Positions 52,602 to 59,725 of a DNA stretch of 64,000 nucleotides are shown piece after piece. Source of the DNA: Kaistella flava (ex Peng et al. 2021) (GTDB lineage Bacteria > Bacteroidota > Bacteroidia > Flavobacteriales > Weeksellaceae); NCBI RefSeq assembly GCF_015191005.1, contig NZ_CP040442.1:2666001-2730000 (forward strand). The letters run 5' to 3'. Under the pieces are notes generated by a model, which saw only the letters and a list, made by a program, of their open reading frames with translations, did no database searches and was not told the DNA's origin. The position numbers and the translations under genes were made by a program. Position 1 is the first letter of the stretch; the number at the start of each line of letters is the position of its first letter.

Positions 52602-54395
52602 TTATTGCTTCTTCGCCCAATTCTCCATTTTACGGTCTAGAACGTCCAAAGGCAAACACCCTTGATTCAAAACCTCATCATGGAAATTTGGCAAACTGAA
52701 TTTGGTTCCGAACTCTTTTGTATATTTATCTCGCAATTCACGGAATTTCAATGAGCCAATTTTATAACCTAAAGCTTGTCCTGGCATTGCCATATAACGC
52801 TCTACTTCTGCGATTGCACTTCCTTCGTCATAAGAAACATTACTAAGAAAATATTTAATCGCTTCTTCACGAGTCATCGTTCCGGTGTGTATTCCGGTAT
52901 CGATCACCAATCTTACAGCACGCAGCATTTGATCGCTCAAATAACCCATTTTCTGATAAGGATCGGTGTACAAACCAAACTCTGGACCTAAGGTTTCACA
53001 GTAATGCGCCCAACCTTCACCATACGCACCGAACCAGCCAAAACGCATGAATTTAGGAAGTTTTGTATTTTCCTGTTGTAAAGAAATTTGATAATGATGA
53101 CCTGGAATGGCTTCATGTAGAAACAAAGACTCCATTCCTGAAGTCACATTGAATTTCGTCGGATCAGGAATTGGAATATAGAAAATCCCCGGTCTTTTCC
53201 CATCTGGAGTTCCCTGAATATATTCTGCACTTGCGGTGGCTTCTCTAAACTTTTCAGTTTGACGAATTTCAAATGGAGTAATCGGAGTTACGCCAAACAT
53301 CGTTTTTAATTTCGGAGTAATCTTAGTTAAGATTCCATTGAACGCACCGATAACTTCCTTTTCCGTTTTATAAGGCATTGCTTTCGGATCTTCTTTTACG
53401 TGGGTAATAAATTCTTCCAGTGTTCCGGTAAAACCCAGTTCTTGTTTTACTTTGTCCATTTCTGCTCGAAGCATCGCCACTTGTTCCAAACCTATTTTAT
53501 TGATCTCTTCAGGACTTTTAGTAGTAGTCGTCCAACTTTTAACATAATAAGCGTAAATCTCATTTCCTTTTGGCAAGGCATTAATTCCATCTGTATTTCT
53601 TGCTTTAGGCAAATATTCTGTTTCCAGGAAAGTTCCCATTTTGGTATAAGCAGGAACTATTTTTTTAGAAACAACATCTTTGTATGCTGCGGTCAATTTT
53701 TGTTTTTGTGCGCTGCTAAAGTTTTTCGGGAAATTTTTAACAGGACCGTAGAAAATGTTTTTATCGAAATCTGAACTTGTTAATTCTTCAGCATTCATTT
53801 GAGGAATCATTTTTATCACGAGTTTCTTCGGCAAAACGAAACTGTTCTTAATTCCTTCTCGGAAATTCCCTTCCGCAGTATCCATCCATTCTGGAAATTT
53901 TTCCATTCTCTTTAACCAATCTTCATAATCCTTTTCAGTTTTAAAAGGTTGGCTTCCCTCTCCGCTTCCAAGTAAAGGAAAATCCAGTGGCAACCCGCCA
54001 AATTGAGTAAAAGGAATATATTCTGGATGATAAGCATATCGCTCAATTTTATCCTTCAAAGTATAATCAAGAACATCGTAAACCGTTTTATCATCGTCAT
54101 TAAGTGATTTATAATCCAGTTTCTTTAATTCATTTTGAACAGAATTATAAAAAGAAATTTCACCAGAGATAAAATCTTTATCAATGTTAATCGGCAACTG
54201 ATCGTTATAACGTAAATCACCTTGAGAAGTGGCTTCTAAAGGATAAAGTTTTAAATATTGCTCGTAATAATTAGCTGCAATAGAATCCACTTCAACTGGT
54301 GTTACTTTAGTTAACGGTGAATCCGATTTTTTACAACTTGTAAATCCGGTCAAGAAAAATACTCCTAAAAAAGCAGTGCATATTAAGTTTTTCAT
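52602..54395 (-). CDS. DUF885 family lipoprotein, putative metallopeptidase
   Basis: 597 residues. Signal peptide with lipobox FTSC (Cys about 21), then a large helical domain with the zinc-type motif HEAIPGHH and SYDEGSAIAEVERYMAMPGQAL. DUF885 proteins are thought to be M32/M3-like peptidases on structural grounds; activity is not shown for most. Probably periplasm-facing. Stands alone; no regulator next to it. Confidence 0.88.
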   Translation of the reverse strand: MKNLICTAFLGVFFLTGFTSCKKSDSPLTKVTPVEVDSIAANYYEQYLKLYPLEATSQGDLRYNDQLPINIDKDFISGEISFYNSVQNELKKLDYKSLNDDDKTVYDVLDYTLKDKIERYAYHPEYIPFTQFGGLPLDFPLLGSGEGSQPFKTEKDYEDWLKRMEKFPEWMDTAEGNFREGIKNSFVLPKKLVIKMIPQMNAEELTSSDFDKNIFYGPVKNFPKNFSSAQKQKLTAAYKDVVSKKIVPAYTKMGTFLETEYLPKARNTDGINALPKGNEIYAYYVKSWTTTTKSPEEINKIGLEQVAMLRAEMDKVKQELGFTGTLEEFITHVKEDPKAMPYKTEKEVIGAFNGILTKITPKLKTMFGVTPITPFEIRQTEKFREATASAEYIQGTPDGKRPGIFYIPIPDPTKFNVTSGMESLFLHEAIPGHHYQISLQQENTKLPKFMRFGWFGAYGEGWAHYCETLGPEFGLYTDPYQKMGYLSDQMLRAVRLVIDTGIHTGTMTREEAIKYFLSNVSYDEGSAIAEVERYMAMPGQALGYKIGSLKFRELRDKYTKEFGTKFSLPNFHDEVLNQGCLPLDVLDRKMENWAKKQ

Positions 54396-54477
54396 TCTCT
54401 TATTTTTGAAGATGCTAAATTAATTTTTTTTGTTTAAAGTTGTGCTATTGTGAATTAAACACTTGATTTCAATAGAA

Positions 54478-55038
54478 ATGAAATTTACAACAAATAATTT
54501 TGCGCAATCAATCTATTTTTTATCTTTGTTCGACCAGTATCGTTATCAATTATTTAACTCAATTTTTCCTATAGAAATGAAAGGGATTTTAAAAATCTAT
54601 CATCCGGATGAAACCCTTAAATACCACATCCAGAGCACTTACTGCAAAGCAGTTTACAGCAATACTCAACATTTTTTAGAAGTAGAAATTATTACCGATG
54701 ATTCTTTGGATCATGTAGATGATGATTCTTTGCAGTATAATTTCCCACAGATTTCGATCAATGTGTTCGATTTTCCTATCGAAGACGCAGAATTGGTTGG
54801 AAAAACGTTCGAGATTAAAGATGAAGACGCAGATAATTATACGGGGGCAGATCTTTTTGACGACAAAGATGTTTTCCTTACCGATAGCAAACTCGTTTTC
54901 AAAAATGATTCTTCTGGAGAATTAGAACTTTTCTGGGAAGGGAACATCACCGATTTTTACACAGGTTCTGACCAGCCTATTCCGTTTAAATTGAAATGTA
55001 ATTTCAAGCAGGACGAAATTGTTGTAGAAGAAGATTAA
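54478..55038 (+). CDS. Acidic protein of unknown function
   Basis: 186 residues from ATG 54478; an in-frame TTG at 54463 would add five residues. No signal peptide or membrane helix. The C-terminal half is very acidic (DDSLDHVDDDSLQYNF, KDEDADNYTGADLFDDKDV), ending EIVVEED. The pattern is predicted beta-rich. Not recognised. It lies upstream of exbB in the same direction, but a TAATTTTG box (55095-55102) suggests a separate unit. Confidence 0.65.
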   Translation: MKFTTNNFAQSIYFLSLFDQYRYQLFNSIFPIEMKGILKIYHPDETLKYHIQSTYCKAVYSNTQHFLEVEIITDDSLDHVDDDSLQYNFPQISINVFDFPIEDAELVGKTFEIKDEDADNYTGADLFDDKDVFLTDSKLVFKNDSSGELELFWEGNITDFYTGSDQPIPFKLKCNFKQDEIVVEED

Positions 55039-55131
55039 TTCTATTTATTTTACCCAATCATTAAATAAATACCTTAAAGCCTGTAATATTAAGGTAATTT
55101 TGACGTTCAATTTTAAAATCAAAAAGAACTT

Positions 55132-55812
55132 ATGTTTTTACAAACACCTACGCAAATCATCAATACCACAACAGAAACGCATGTTTTTTCACTTTGGGAA
55201 ATTCTTTTCGGAGGAGGAATTGTCGGTAATATTATTATGATTTCTATTTTCCTTTTGGGAATTTTAGCTCTTTATATATTCTTAGAACGCTATTTTTTCA
55301 TCAAAAGAGCCTCCAAACAAACTCCTAACTTCTTAGAAAACATTAAAGACTTTGTACAAGAAGGCAAAATCGTAACAGCGATAGATTACTGCAAAACCAT
55401 TGATTCTCCTGAAGCAAGAATGATTGAAAAAGGGTTGGCCAGAATTGGAAGACCTATTTCTGACATTTCAAATGCGATGCAAAATCAAGGACAACTGGAA
55501 GTTTCGAAGTTGGAAAAAAACCTCAACATTTTAGCATCTGCTTCTGGAGCAGCACCAATGTTAGGGTTCTTAGGAACCGTTGTCGGAATGATCATGGCGT
55601 TTTTCGAAATCTCAAATGTAACCGGTGCGGTAAGTCCAAAATTATTAGCATCCGGAATTTACACCGCGATGGCAACAACGGCAGTCGGTTTATTCATCGG
55701 AATTCCTGCTTACTTTTTCTATAATATTTTGGTAACCAATGTAGACCGTTTGGTTTTAAAAATTCAAACCCACGTCAATGACTTTTTGGATACTTTAAAT
55801 ACCCCGCTGTAA
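55132..55812 (+). CDS. MotA/TolQ/ExbB proton channel family protein
   Basis: 226 residues. One N-terminal membrane helix (about 25-47), a cytoplasmic helical domain, then two more membrane segments with GAAPMLGFLGTVVGMIMAF and LLASGIYTAMATTAVGLFIGIPAYFF, the conserved proton-channel pair with its Thr-Ala signature. With ExbD and TonB, it powers outer-membrane transport. First gene of the exbB-exbD pair. Confidence 0.94.
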   Translation: MFLQTPTQIINTTTETHVFSLWEILFGGGIVGNIIMISIFLLGILALYIFLERYFFIKRASKQTPNFLENIKDFVQEGKIVTAIDYCKTIDSPEARMIEKGLARIGRPISDISNAMQNQGQLEVSKLEKNLNILASASGAAPMLGFLGTVVGMIMAFFEISNVTGAVSPKLLASGIYTAMATTAVGLFIGIPAYFFYNILVTNVDRLVLKIQTHVNDFLDTLNTPL

Positions 55813-55813
55813 T

Positions 55814-56212
55814 ATGGAATTGAAAAGAAGAAACAGAGTCAATGCCGAGTTCAGTATGGCGTCGATGACGGATATTATTTTCCTGTTGTTGATTTTCTTT
55901 ATGATTACCAGTTCTGCGATTACCCAAAGCGCCATTGAAGTTAAATTACCAACTGCCGACACCAGTAATCCAAGTACTCAGGATCCATCCGTGGTTACGA
56001 TTAAAGAAGACGGCAAGTATTTTGTAAACGATAAAGAAATCCCAAAAGAACAACTCGAAGACTATTTGGTCAATACTTTGAAAGGGGAAGAAAAACCTTC
56101 TTTCACTATCAGAGCAGATGAAAACACCAAACATAAAGATGTTGTTTTTGTGATGGCCATTGCAGAAAATCATCAGTTTAATTTAGCGATCGCGACGACT
56201 CAAGAAAAATAA
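55814..56212 (+). CDS. ExbD/TolR family biopolymer transport protein
   Basis: 132 residues. An RRNRVNAEFSMASMTDIIFLLLIFFMI start places the essential Asp (Asp20) in the single membrane helix. A small periplasmic domain follows. Its ATG lies 1 nt after the exbB stop, so translation is coupled. It completes the proton-driven motor with ExbB. Confidence 0.93.
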   Translation: MELKRRNRVNAEFSMASMTDIIFLLLIFFMITSSAITQSAIEVKLPTADTSNPSTQDPSVVTIKEDGKYFVNDKEIPKEQLEDYLVNTLKGEEKPSFTIRADENTKHKDVVFVMAIAENHQFNLAIATTQEK

Positions 56213-56274
56213 GCAATTTTGTAATTTGCTGAAAATATGAATCTTCAGCCCGTAAAAGCAAAAAAGACCAATAT

Positions 56275-56371
56275 AAAAAGGCACGAAAATTAGAAACCGT
56301 TATTCTTATATTCTTTTTGCAAACTTTTGAATTGCTTATTAGTATAAAACTTTTGTGACTTTTGCGGTTAA
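56275..56371. repeat. CGCAAAG/CTTTTGTG repeat, copy E
   Basis: Left end AAAAAGGCACGAAAATTAG; right part TTGCAAACTTTTGAATTG, then AAAACTTTTGTGACTTTTGC and GGTTAAA. The right part closely matches copy B at 31817-31878. It lies in the 206-nt gap between exbD and tonB. Confidence 0.6.
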
Positions 56372-56418
56372 AAAAAATTTAGACCAACTCTAATTCTCTA
56401 AAAAAGAATTCCATAAAA

Positions 56419-57273
56419 ATGGATTATATCATTCAACATAAAAAAAACGAAGAGAAAGACAGACGAAGAAGCGCAATTATTACGGTTCTCATTTCGCTAT
56501 TGCTTTTCTTAGGGATTTTCTTTTATAAATTTACCAAAATCACCGAAAAACCAGAGCAAGTCACAACAATGCTCATTAATTTCGGAGATAACAGAGAAGG
56601 TGCAGAAGTAGAGGAACCCGCCAACCAGGAAGGAAGTTTGGCAGCCAATACAGAAGTTACTCCTGAAGCTAAACCAGAACCGGTAAAAGAAGTGGTAGAA
56701 CCTGTTGTTAAAGAAAAAATCATTACCGGAAACAATACGAAAATCTCAACTCCCAAAGTAGAGAAAGTGGTAAAAGTGGAAGCAAAAACGCCCACCAAAA
56801 CCAATCCAGCAAAAGCGACTCCTATAAAGACCAATCCAGCAAAAGCAACTACTCCTAACTCAAACACCGGAACTGGCGATGGCAAAGGAACTGCTGCGGT
56901 CGGAAACCTTTTGAAAGGTCGTGGGACTAAAACGGGCACCCAAGGAAATTCCACAACTCCAGGAAATTCTGGCGACCCTCTGGGTGGCGAAGGAAATGGC
57001 GACAGTAAAATTGGCGTCGACCGAAAATTAGTTGGCTTTATTCCTGGAACCATGGGACGTGGTGGCGCGCAACCTGCCCACAACTGTTCGGCGAGTGGCA
57101 GTATCAATATCGCTTACACGGTCGACAAAGCCGGAAATGTAGTTTCTGCAAGGCGTTCGGGCGGAGTTTCTGATCCGTGTGTGGTTACAGCTTCCGTGAG
57201 TTGGGTAAAGCAATTTGTGAAAGCTGAAAAATCAAACAGCTCATCTACAGGAGTTTATAGTATTACTTTTTAA
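56419..57273 (+). CDS. TonB-like energy transducer with extended linker
   Basis: 284 residues. Short cytoplasmic start, one membrane helix (about 20-40), then a long periplasmic linker rich in Pro, Lys, Thr and Ala (PAKATPIKTNPAKATT), then Gly-rich and a C-terminal TonB-like fold containing HNCSASGSINIAYTVDKAGNVVSARRSGG. The linker repeat is also a 21-bp DNA direct repeat (56800 and 56830). It couples the ExbB-ExbD motor to outer-membrane receptors. It lies 206 nt after exbD, separated by a repeat. Confidence 0.85.
   Translation: MDYIIQHKKNEEKDRRRSAIITVLISLLLFLGIFFYKFTKITEKPEQVTTMLINFGDNREGAEVEEPANQEGSLAANTEVTPEAKPEPVKEVVEPVVKEKIITGNNTKISTPKVEKVVKVEAKTPTKTNPAKATPIKTNPAKATTPNSNTGTGDGKGTAAVGNLLKGRGTKTGTQGNSTTPGNSGDPLGGEGNGDSKIGVDRKLVGFIPGTMGRGGAQPAHNCSASGSINIAYTVDKAGNVVSARRSGGVSDPCVVTASVSWVKQFVKAEKSNSSSTGVYSITF
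56800..56850 (+). repeat. Direct repeat inside the tonB linker
   Basis: ACCAATCCAGCAAAAGC plus the next four bases recurs at a 30-bp period (56800-56820 and 56830-56850, one mismatch), coding NPAKATPIKT-type units. It likely arose by slippage. Confidence 0.6.
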
Positions 57274-57281
57274 AATTATTT

Positions 57282-57400
57282 GGGCGACCAATTCCGCCTT
57301 CCGTTCCCGCTTTTTTATAAAATAGCTCAAACCTAACGAAGTGGTTCGATGATTCAAATAAAACTATAAAAATAACATCATCAAGTCGGGTCGCGATTCC
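57282..57400 (-). repeat. Structured intergenic element, copy 3 (inverted), in a 360-nt gap
   Basis: GCGACC (57284-57289) pairs with GGTCGC (57389-57394) as an outer stem. TCCGCCTTCC and TCAAGTCGGG are reverse complements of the 10-mers in copy 1. It opens the gap 57274-57633 between tonB and folC. The rest (57410-57633) has no ORF or recognisable motif; TTCACATAAG and CTTTGTG near 57497-57534 may be a decayed CGCAAAG-type repeat. Confidence 0.6.
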
Positions 57401-57633
57401 GGCACCAAATAAAGTGGAGAATCAAAAACTAAGAGTCTTTTTAATCTTAAGCACATTAGTTTAGAGAGAAAAAAAAGCACTTCTAAAAGTTCACATAAGT
57501 TTCGAAAATTAAAGATTTTCAACTTTGTGTTCTAAATATTTTCAAAGTGAGAACTAATTCTGATGTGTTTTAATAAAATTTAAACAGGATCTAAAAGCTT
57601 TTAAATACCAAATACTTTTAGGAATTTTGCATC

Positions 57634-58872
57634 ATGACAAATCAGCAATACCAAGAAGCGCTCGACTGGCTTTTCGTACAAATACCGAGTTATCAAACCG
57701 ATGGCAAAAAAGCCTATAAACCCGGTTTGGAAAACATTACGAAACTCTGTGACTCTTTTGGTAATCCGCAAGAGAAACTAAAGATGATTCACATCGGCGG
57801 AACGAACGGAAAAGGTTCTACCAGCAATATGCTTGCTTCAGTCTTACAGGAAGCTGGTTTTAATATTGGACTTTACAACTCTCCTCACCTCATCGATTTT
57901 ACCGAAAGAATTAAAATCAATGGCGAAAACTGTGACAAAAAATTCGTTTATGATTTCATTCAAAAATTGAGAAAGTTACCCGAAGATATTACGCCTTCTT
58001 TTTTTGAATTCACGACGATTATGGCGTTCGAATTTTTTTATCAAAAGAAAGTAGATTATGCAATTATCGAAGTTGGTCTAGGCGGTAGATTAGATTCTAC
58101 CAATATTATCACGCCACTACTTTCAGCGATTACGAACGTTGCTTTAGATCATCAAGATTTATTAGGAAATACGATTGAAGAAATCGCCAACGAAAAAGCC
58201 GGAATTATAAAACCTAATGTACCCGTTATTTCTGGCGCAGAAGATTTAATTGTTAAAAATATCATTAAAGCAAAAGCAGCCGAACAGAAGACAACATTCA
58301 TCGATGCAACAACCATCAAAACTGATTTCAAATCAGATCTGAAAGGAAACTATCAGCAAAAGAATATTAAGGTCGTCTTGGCTTTAATTAATGAATTACA
58401 AAATTTAGGAATAAACATTTCAGATAAAAACATTCAAGATGGACTTTTAAACGTACATCAAAACACCAATTTCATCGGTCGTTGGTTTGAATTTTCCAAA
58501 GATCCACTTATTATTTGTGATACTGCACACAATCAAGCTGGCTTAGAACAGGTTTTTGAGCAGCTCAACTCTATTCCAAAATTCAAACATATCATCTTAG
58601 GATTCGTTGCGGAAAAGAATATTAATGAAGTTTTAAAAATTCTTCCAGAAAATTCAACCTTCTATTTTGCAAAACCTGCCAACAATCGAGGTCGACACCC
58701 AAACGATTATGAAGATTTATTAAAAAAATCAAAAATAAATTATAAAATTTTTGATACCATTCAGGACGCATATCTTTTTGCTAAACAACAACTTAAAAAA
58801 GAGGAAATGATTTTTATCGGCGGAAGCAACTTTGTAGTCGGAGAATTTTTAGAAAAAAATTTGGAAGATTAG
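57634..58872 (+). CDS. folC: Folylpolyglutamate synthase / dihydrofolate synthase
   Basis: 412 residues. P-loop HIGGTNGKGSTSNMLAS, LYNSPHLIDFTERI, EVGLGGRLDSTNII, LDHQDLLGNTIEEIANEKAGI and the C-terminal ICDTAHNQAGLEQV all match Mur-ligase-type FolC. It adds glutamates to folates downstream of the pabB-pabC-like steps in this window. Its final codons overlap the promoter of the first tRNA-Val gene. Confidence 0.94.
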   Translation: MTNQQYQEALDWLFVQIPSYQTDGKKAYKPGLENITKLCDSFGNPQEKLKMIHIGGTNGKGSTSNMLASVLQEAGFNIGLYNSPHLIDFTERIKINGENCDKKFVYDFIQKLRKLPEDITPSFFEFTTIMAFEFFYQKKVDYAIIEVGLGGRLDSTNIITPLLSAITNVALDHQDLLGNTIEEIANEKAGIIKPNVPVISGAEDLIVKNIIKAKAAEQKTTFIDATTIKTDFKSDLKGNYQQKNIKVVLALINELQNLGINISDKNIQDGLLNVHQNTNFIGRWFEFSKDPLIICDTAHNQAGLEQVFEQLNSIPKFKHIILGFVAEKNINEVLKILPENSTFYFAKPANNRGRHPNDYEDLLKKSKINYKIFDTIQDAYLFAKQQLKKEEMIFIGGSNFVVGEFLEKNLED

Positions 58873-58890
58873 AATTTTTTTGTACATTTG
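58860..58890 (+). promoter_or_regulatory. Promoter of the first tRNA-Val gene
   Basis: TTTG (58860-58863), 19-nt spacer, TACATTTG (58883-58890): a clean consensus. The -33 part lies inside the folC coding end. The tRNA starts 35 nt later. Confidence 0.7.
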
Positions 58891-58924
58891 CCGAACCAAA
58901 ATTTGACACATCAAATATGGTATC

Positions 58925-58999
58925 GGGCTCTTAGCTCAGTTGGTTCAGAGCATCTCGTTTACACCGAGAGGGTCGGGGGTTCGAATCCCTCAGGGCCCA
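58925..58999 (+). tRNA. tRNA-Val (anticodon TAC)
   Basis: 75 nt, full cloverleaf. Acceptor GGGCTCT pairs with AGGGCCC (one T-G); anticodon loop TTTACAC gives TAC, reading GUA/GUG and other valine codons. T-arm GGGGGTTCGAATCCCTC. CC follows the discriminator A in the genome. Confidence 0.95.
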
Positions 59000-59003
59000 C
59001 CCA

Positions 59004-59032
59004 AAAAACCTCAGTTTATACTGAGGTTTTTT
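59004..59032 (+). terminator. Terminator after the first tRNA-Val
   Basis: AAAAACCTCAGT / ACTGAGGTTTTT around TTAT, then T-run. Confidence 0.85.
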
Positions 59033-59146
59033 TTATTTAGGAAAGTTAATCTAGAGAGTTGCATTGAAAATTAAAAAAAAAGTCACGTAATTCGAAAAAA
59101 ATTGTATATTTGCAAAACCAAAATTTGACACATCAAAAATGGTATA

Positions 59147-59221
59147 GGGCTCTTAGCTCAGTTGGTTCAGAGCATCTCGTTTACACCGAGAGGGTCGGGG
59201 GTTCGAATCCCTCAGGGCCCA
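59147..59221 (+). tRNA. tRNA-Val (anticodon TAC), identical copy
   Basis: 75 nt, identical in sequence to the first. Duplicate gene dosage is the simplest explanation for a valine isoacceptor. Confidence 0.95.
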
Positions 59222-59226
59222 CCCAG

Positions 59227-59255
59227 AAAACCTCAGTTTATACTGAGGTTTTTTT
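59227..59255 (+). terminator. Terminator after the second tRNA-Val
   Basis: AAAACCTCAGT / ACTGAGGTTTT around TTAT, T7. The next tRNA begins only 8 nt later. Confidence 0.8.
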
Positions 59256-59263
59256 ATTTAGGG

Positions 59264-59338
59264 GGGCAGTTAGCTCAGTTGGTTTAGAGCGTTGCGTCGA
59301 CATCGCAAAGGTCACTGGTTCGAACCCAGTACCGCCCA
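59264..59338 (+). tRNA. tRNA-Val-like (anticodon GAC) with C33 and a mismatched acceptor
   Basis: 75 nt. Acceptor GGGCAGT against ACCGCCC leaves an A-C mismatch at the fifth pair. The anticodon stem TTGCG/CGCAA encloses TCGACAT: anticodon GAC, but position 33 is C, not the near-universal U. D-arm and T-arm (ACTGG-TTCGAAC-CCAGT) are sound. It may be a functional odd tRNA or a decaying one. No promoter of its own is visible. Confidence 0.75.
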
Positions 59339-59340
59339 CC

Positions 59341-59372
59341 AAAACTCCTCAAGAAATTGAGGAGTTTTTTTC
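59341..59372 (+). terminator. Terminator after the tRNA cluster
   Basis: AACTCCTCAA / TTGAGGAGTT around GAAA, with T7. Confidence 0.85.
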
Positions 59373-59458
59373 ATAAGTGTCTAGTTATATCAGGATTTAT
59401 CAACTAATCTGTATCGCTATTTTAGGACGGGTTAAAATAATTCTCCCAAAATAAAGCC

Positions 59459-59519
59459 CTATAGATATCCCATAGATACTTCCCAGATAAAGCATGGATA
59501 GTTCATGAGGAGTTCATGA
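59459..59519. repeat. Degenerate 11-bp tandem array in a 350-nt gap
   Basis: Six units of 11-12 bp run head to tail: CTATAGATATC, CCATAGATACTT, CCCAGATAAAG, CATGGATAGTT, CATGAGGAGTT, CATGAAAAC. The spacing is close to one helical turn. The rest of the gap 59373-59725 has no ORF. A stem GAGATTAA (59688-59695) / TTAATCTC (59706-59713) precedes the YifB-type ATG. Confidence 0.55.
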
Positions 59520-59725
59520 AAACGAAATCGTCAAAAACCAATATTTTATTTAATTAAAAACCAAAAATCCACTACAACACATAAATGAATCTTTGACTTT
59601 TGATTAAGCTTTAATGTTGAAAAAAGATATATACATTTTTTTAGGATCAAGAACAAAATACTCGAAGTAATTCTTTTTCAAAACATTGAGATTAATTTGT
59701 TAATTTTAATCTCAAAACACAAACT

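Larger units (their letters stand above)
58894..59041 (+). repeat. Duplicated tRNA-Val unit, first copy
   Basis: About 148 bp, from AACCAAAATTTGACACATCA through tRNA and terminator, recurs at 59116-59262 with about six base differences and one T fewer. 74 bp separate the copies. Confidence 0.8.
59116..59262 (+). repeat. Duplicated tRNA-Val unit, second copy
   Basis: Second copy of 58894-59041. Just upstream, TATATTTG (59105-59112) is its likely -7 box, but no TTG at the right distance is seen. Confidence 0.8.

Noticed and set aside
56523..57107. 194-codon minus-strand frame opposite tonB
   Set aside because: It is an artefact of the Pro/Gly/Lys-rich linker on the other strand, with no start context or homologous motif.
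59110..59376. 88-codon plus-strand frame across the tRNA cluster
   Set aside because: It runs through two tRNA genes and two terminators; the tRNAs explain the sequence fully.
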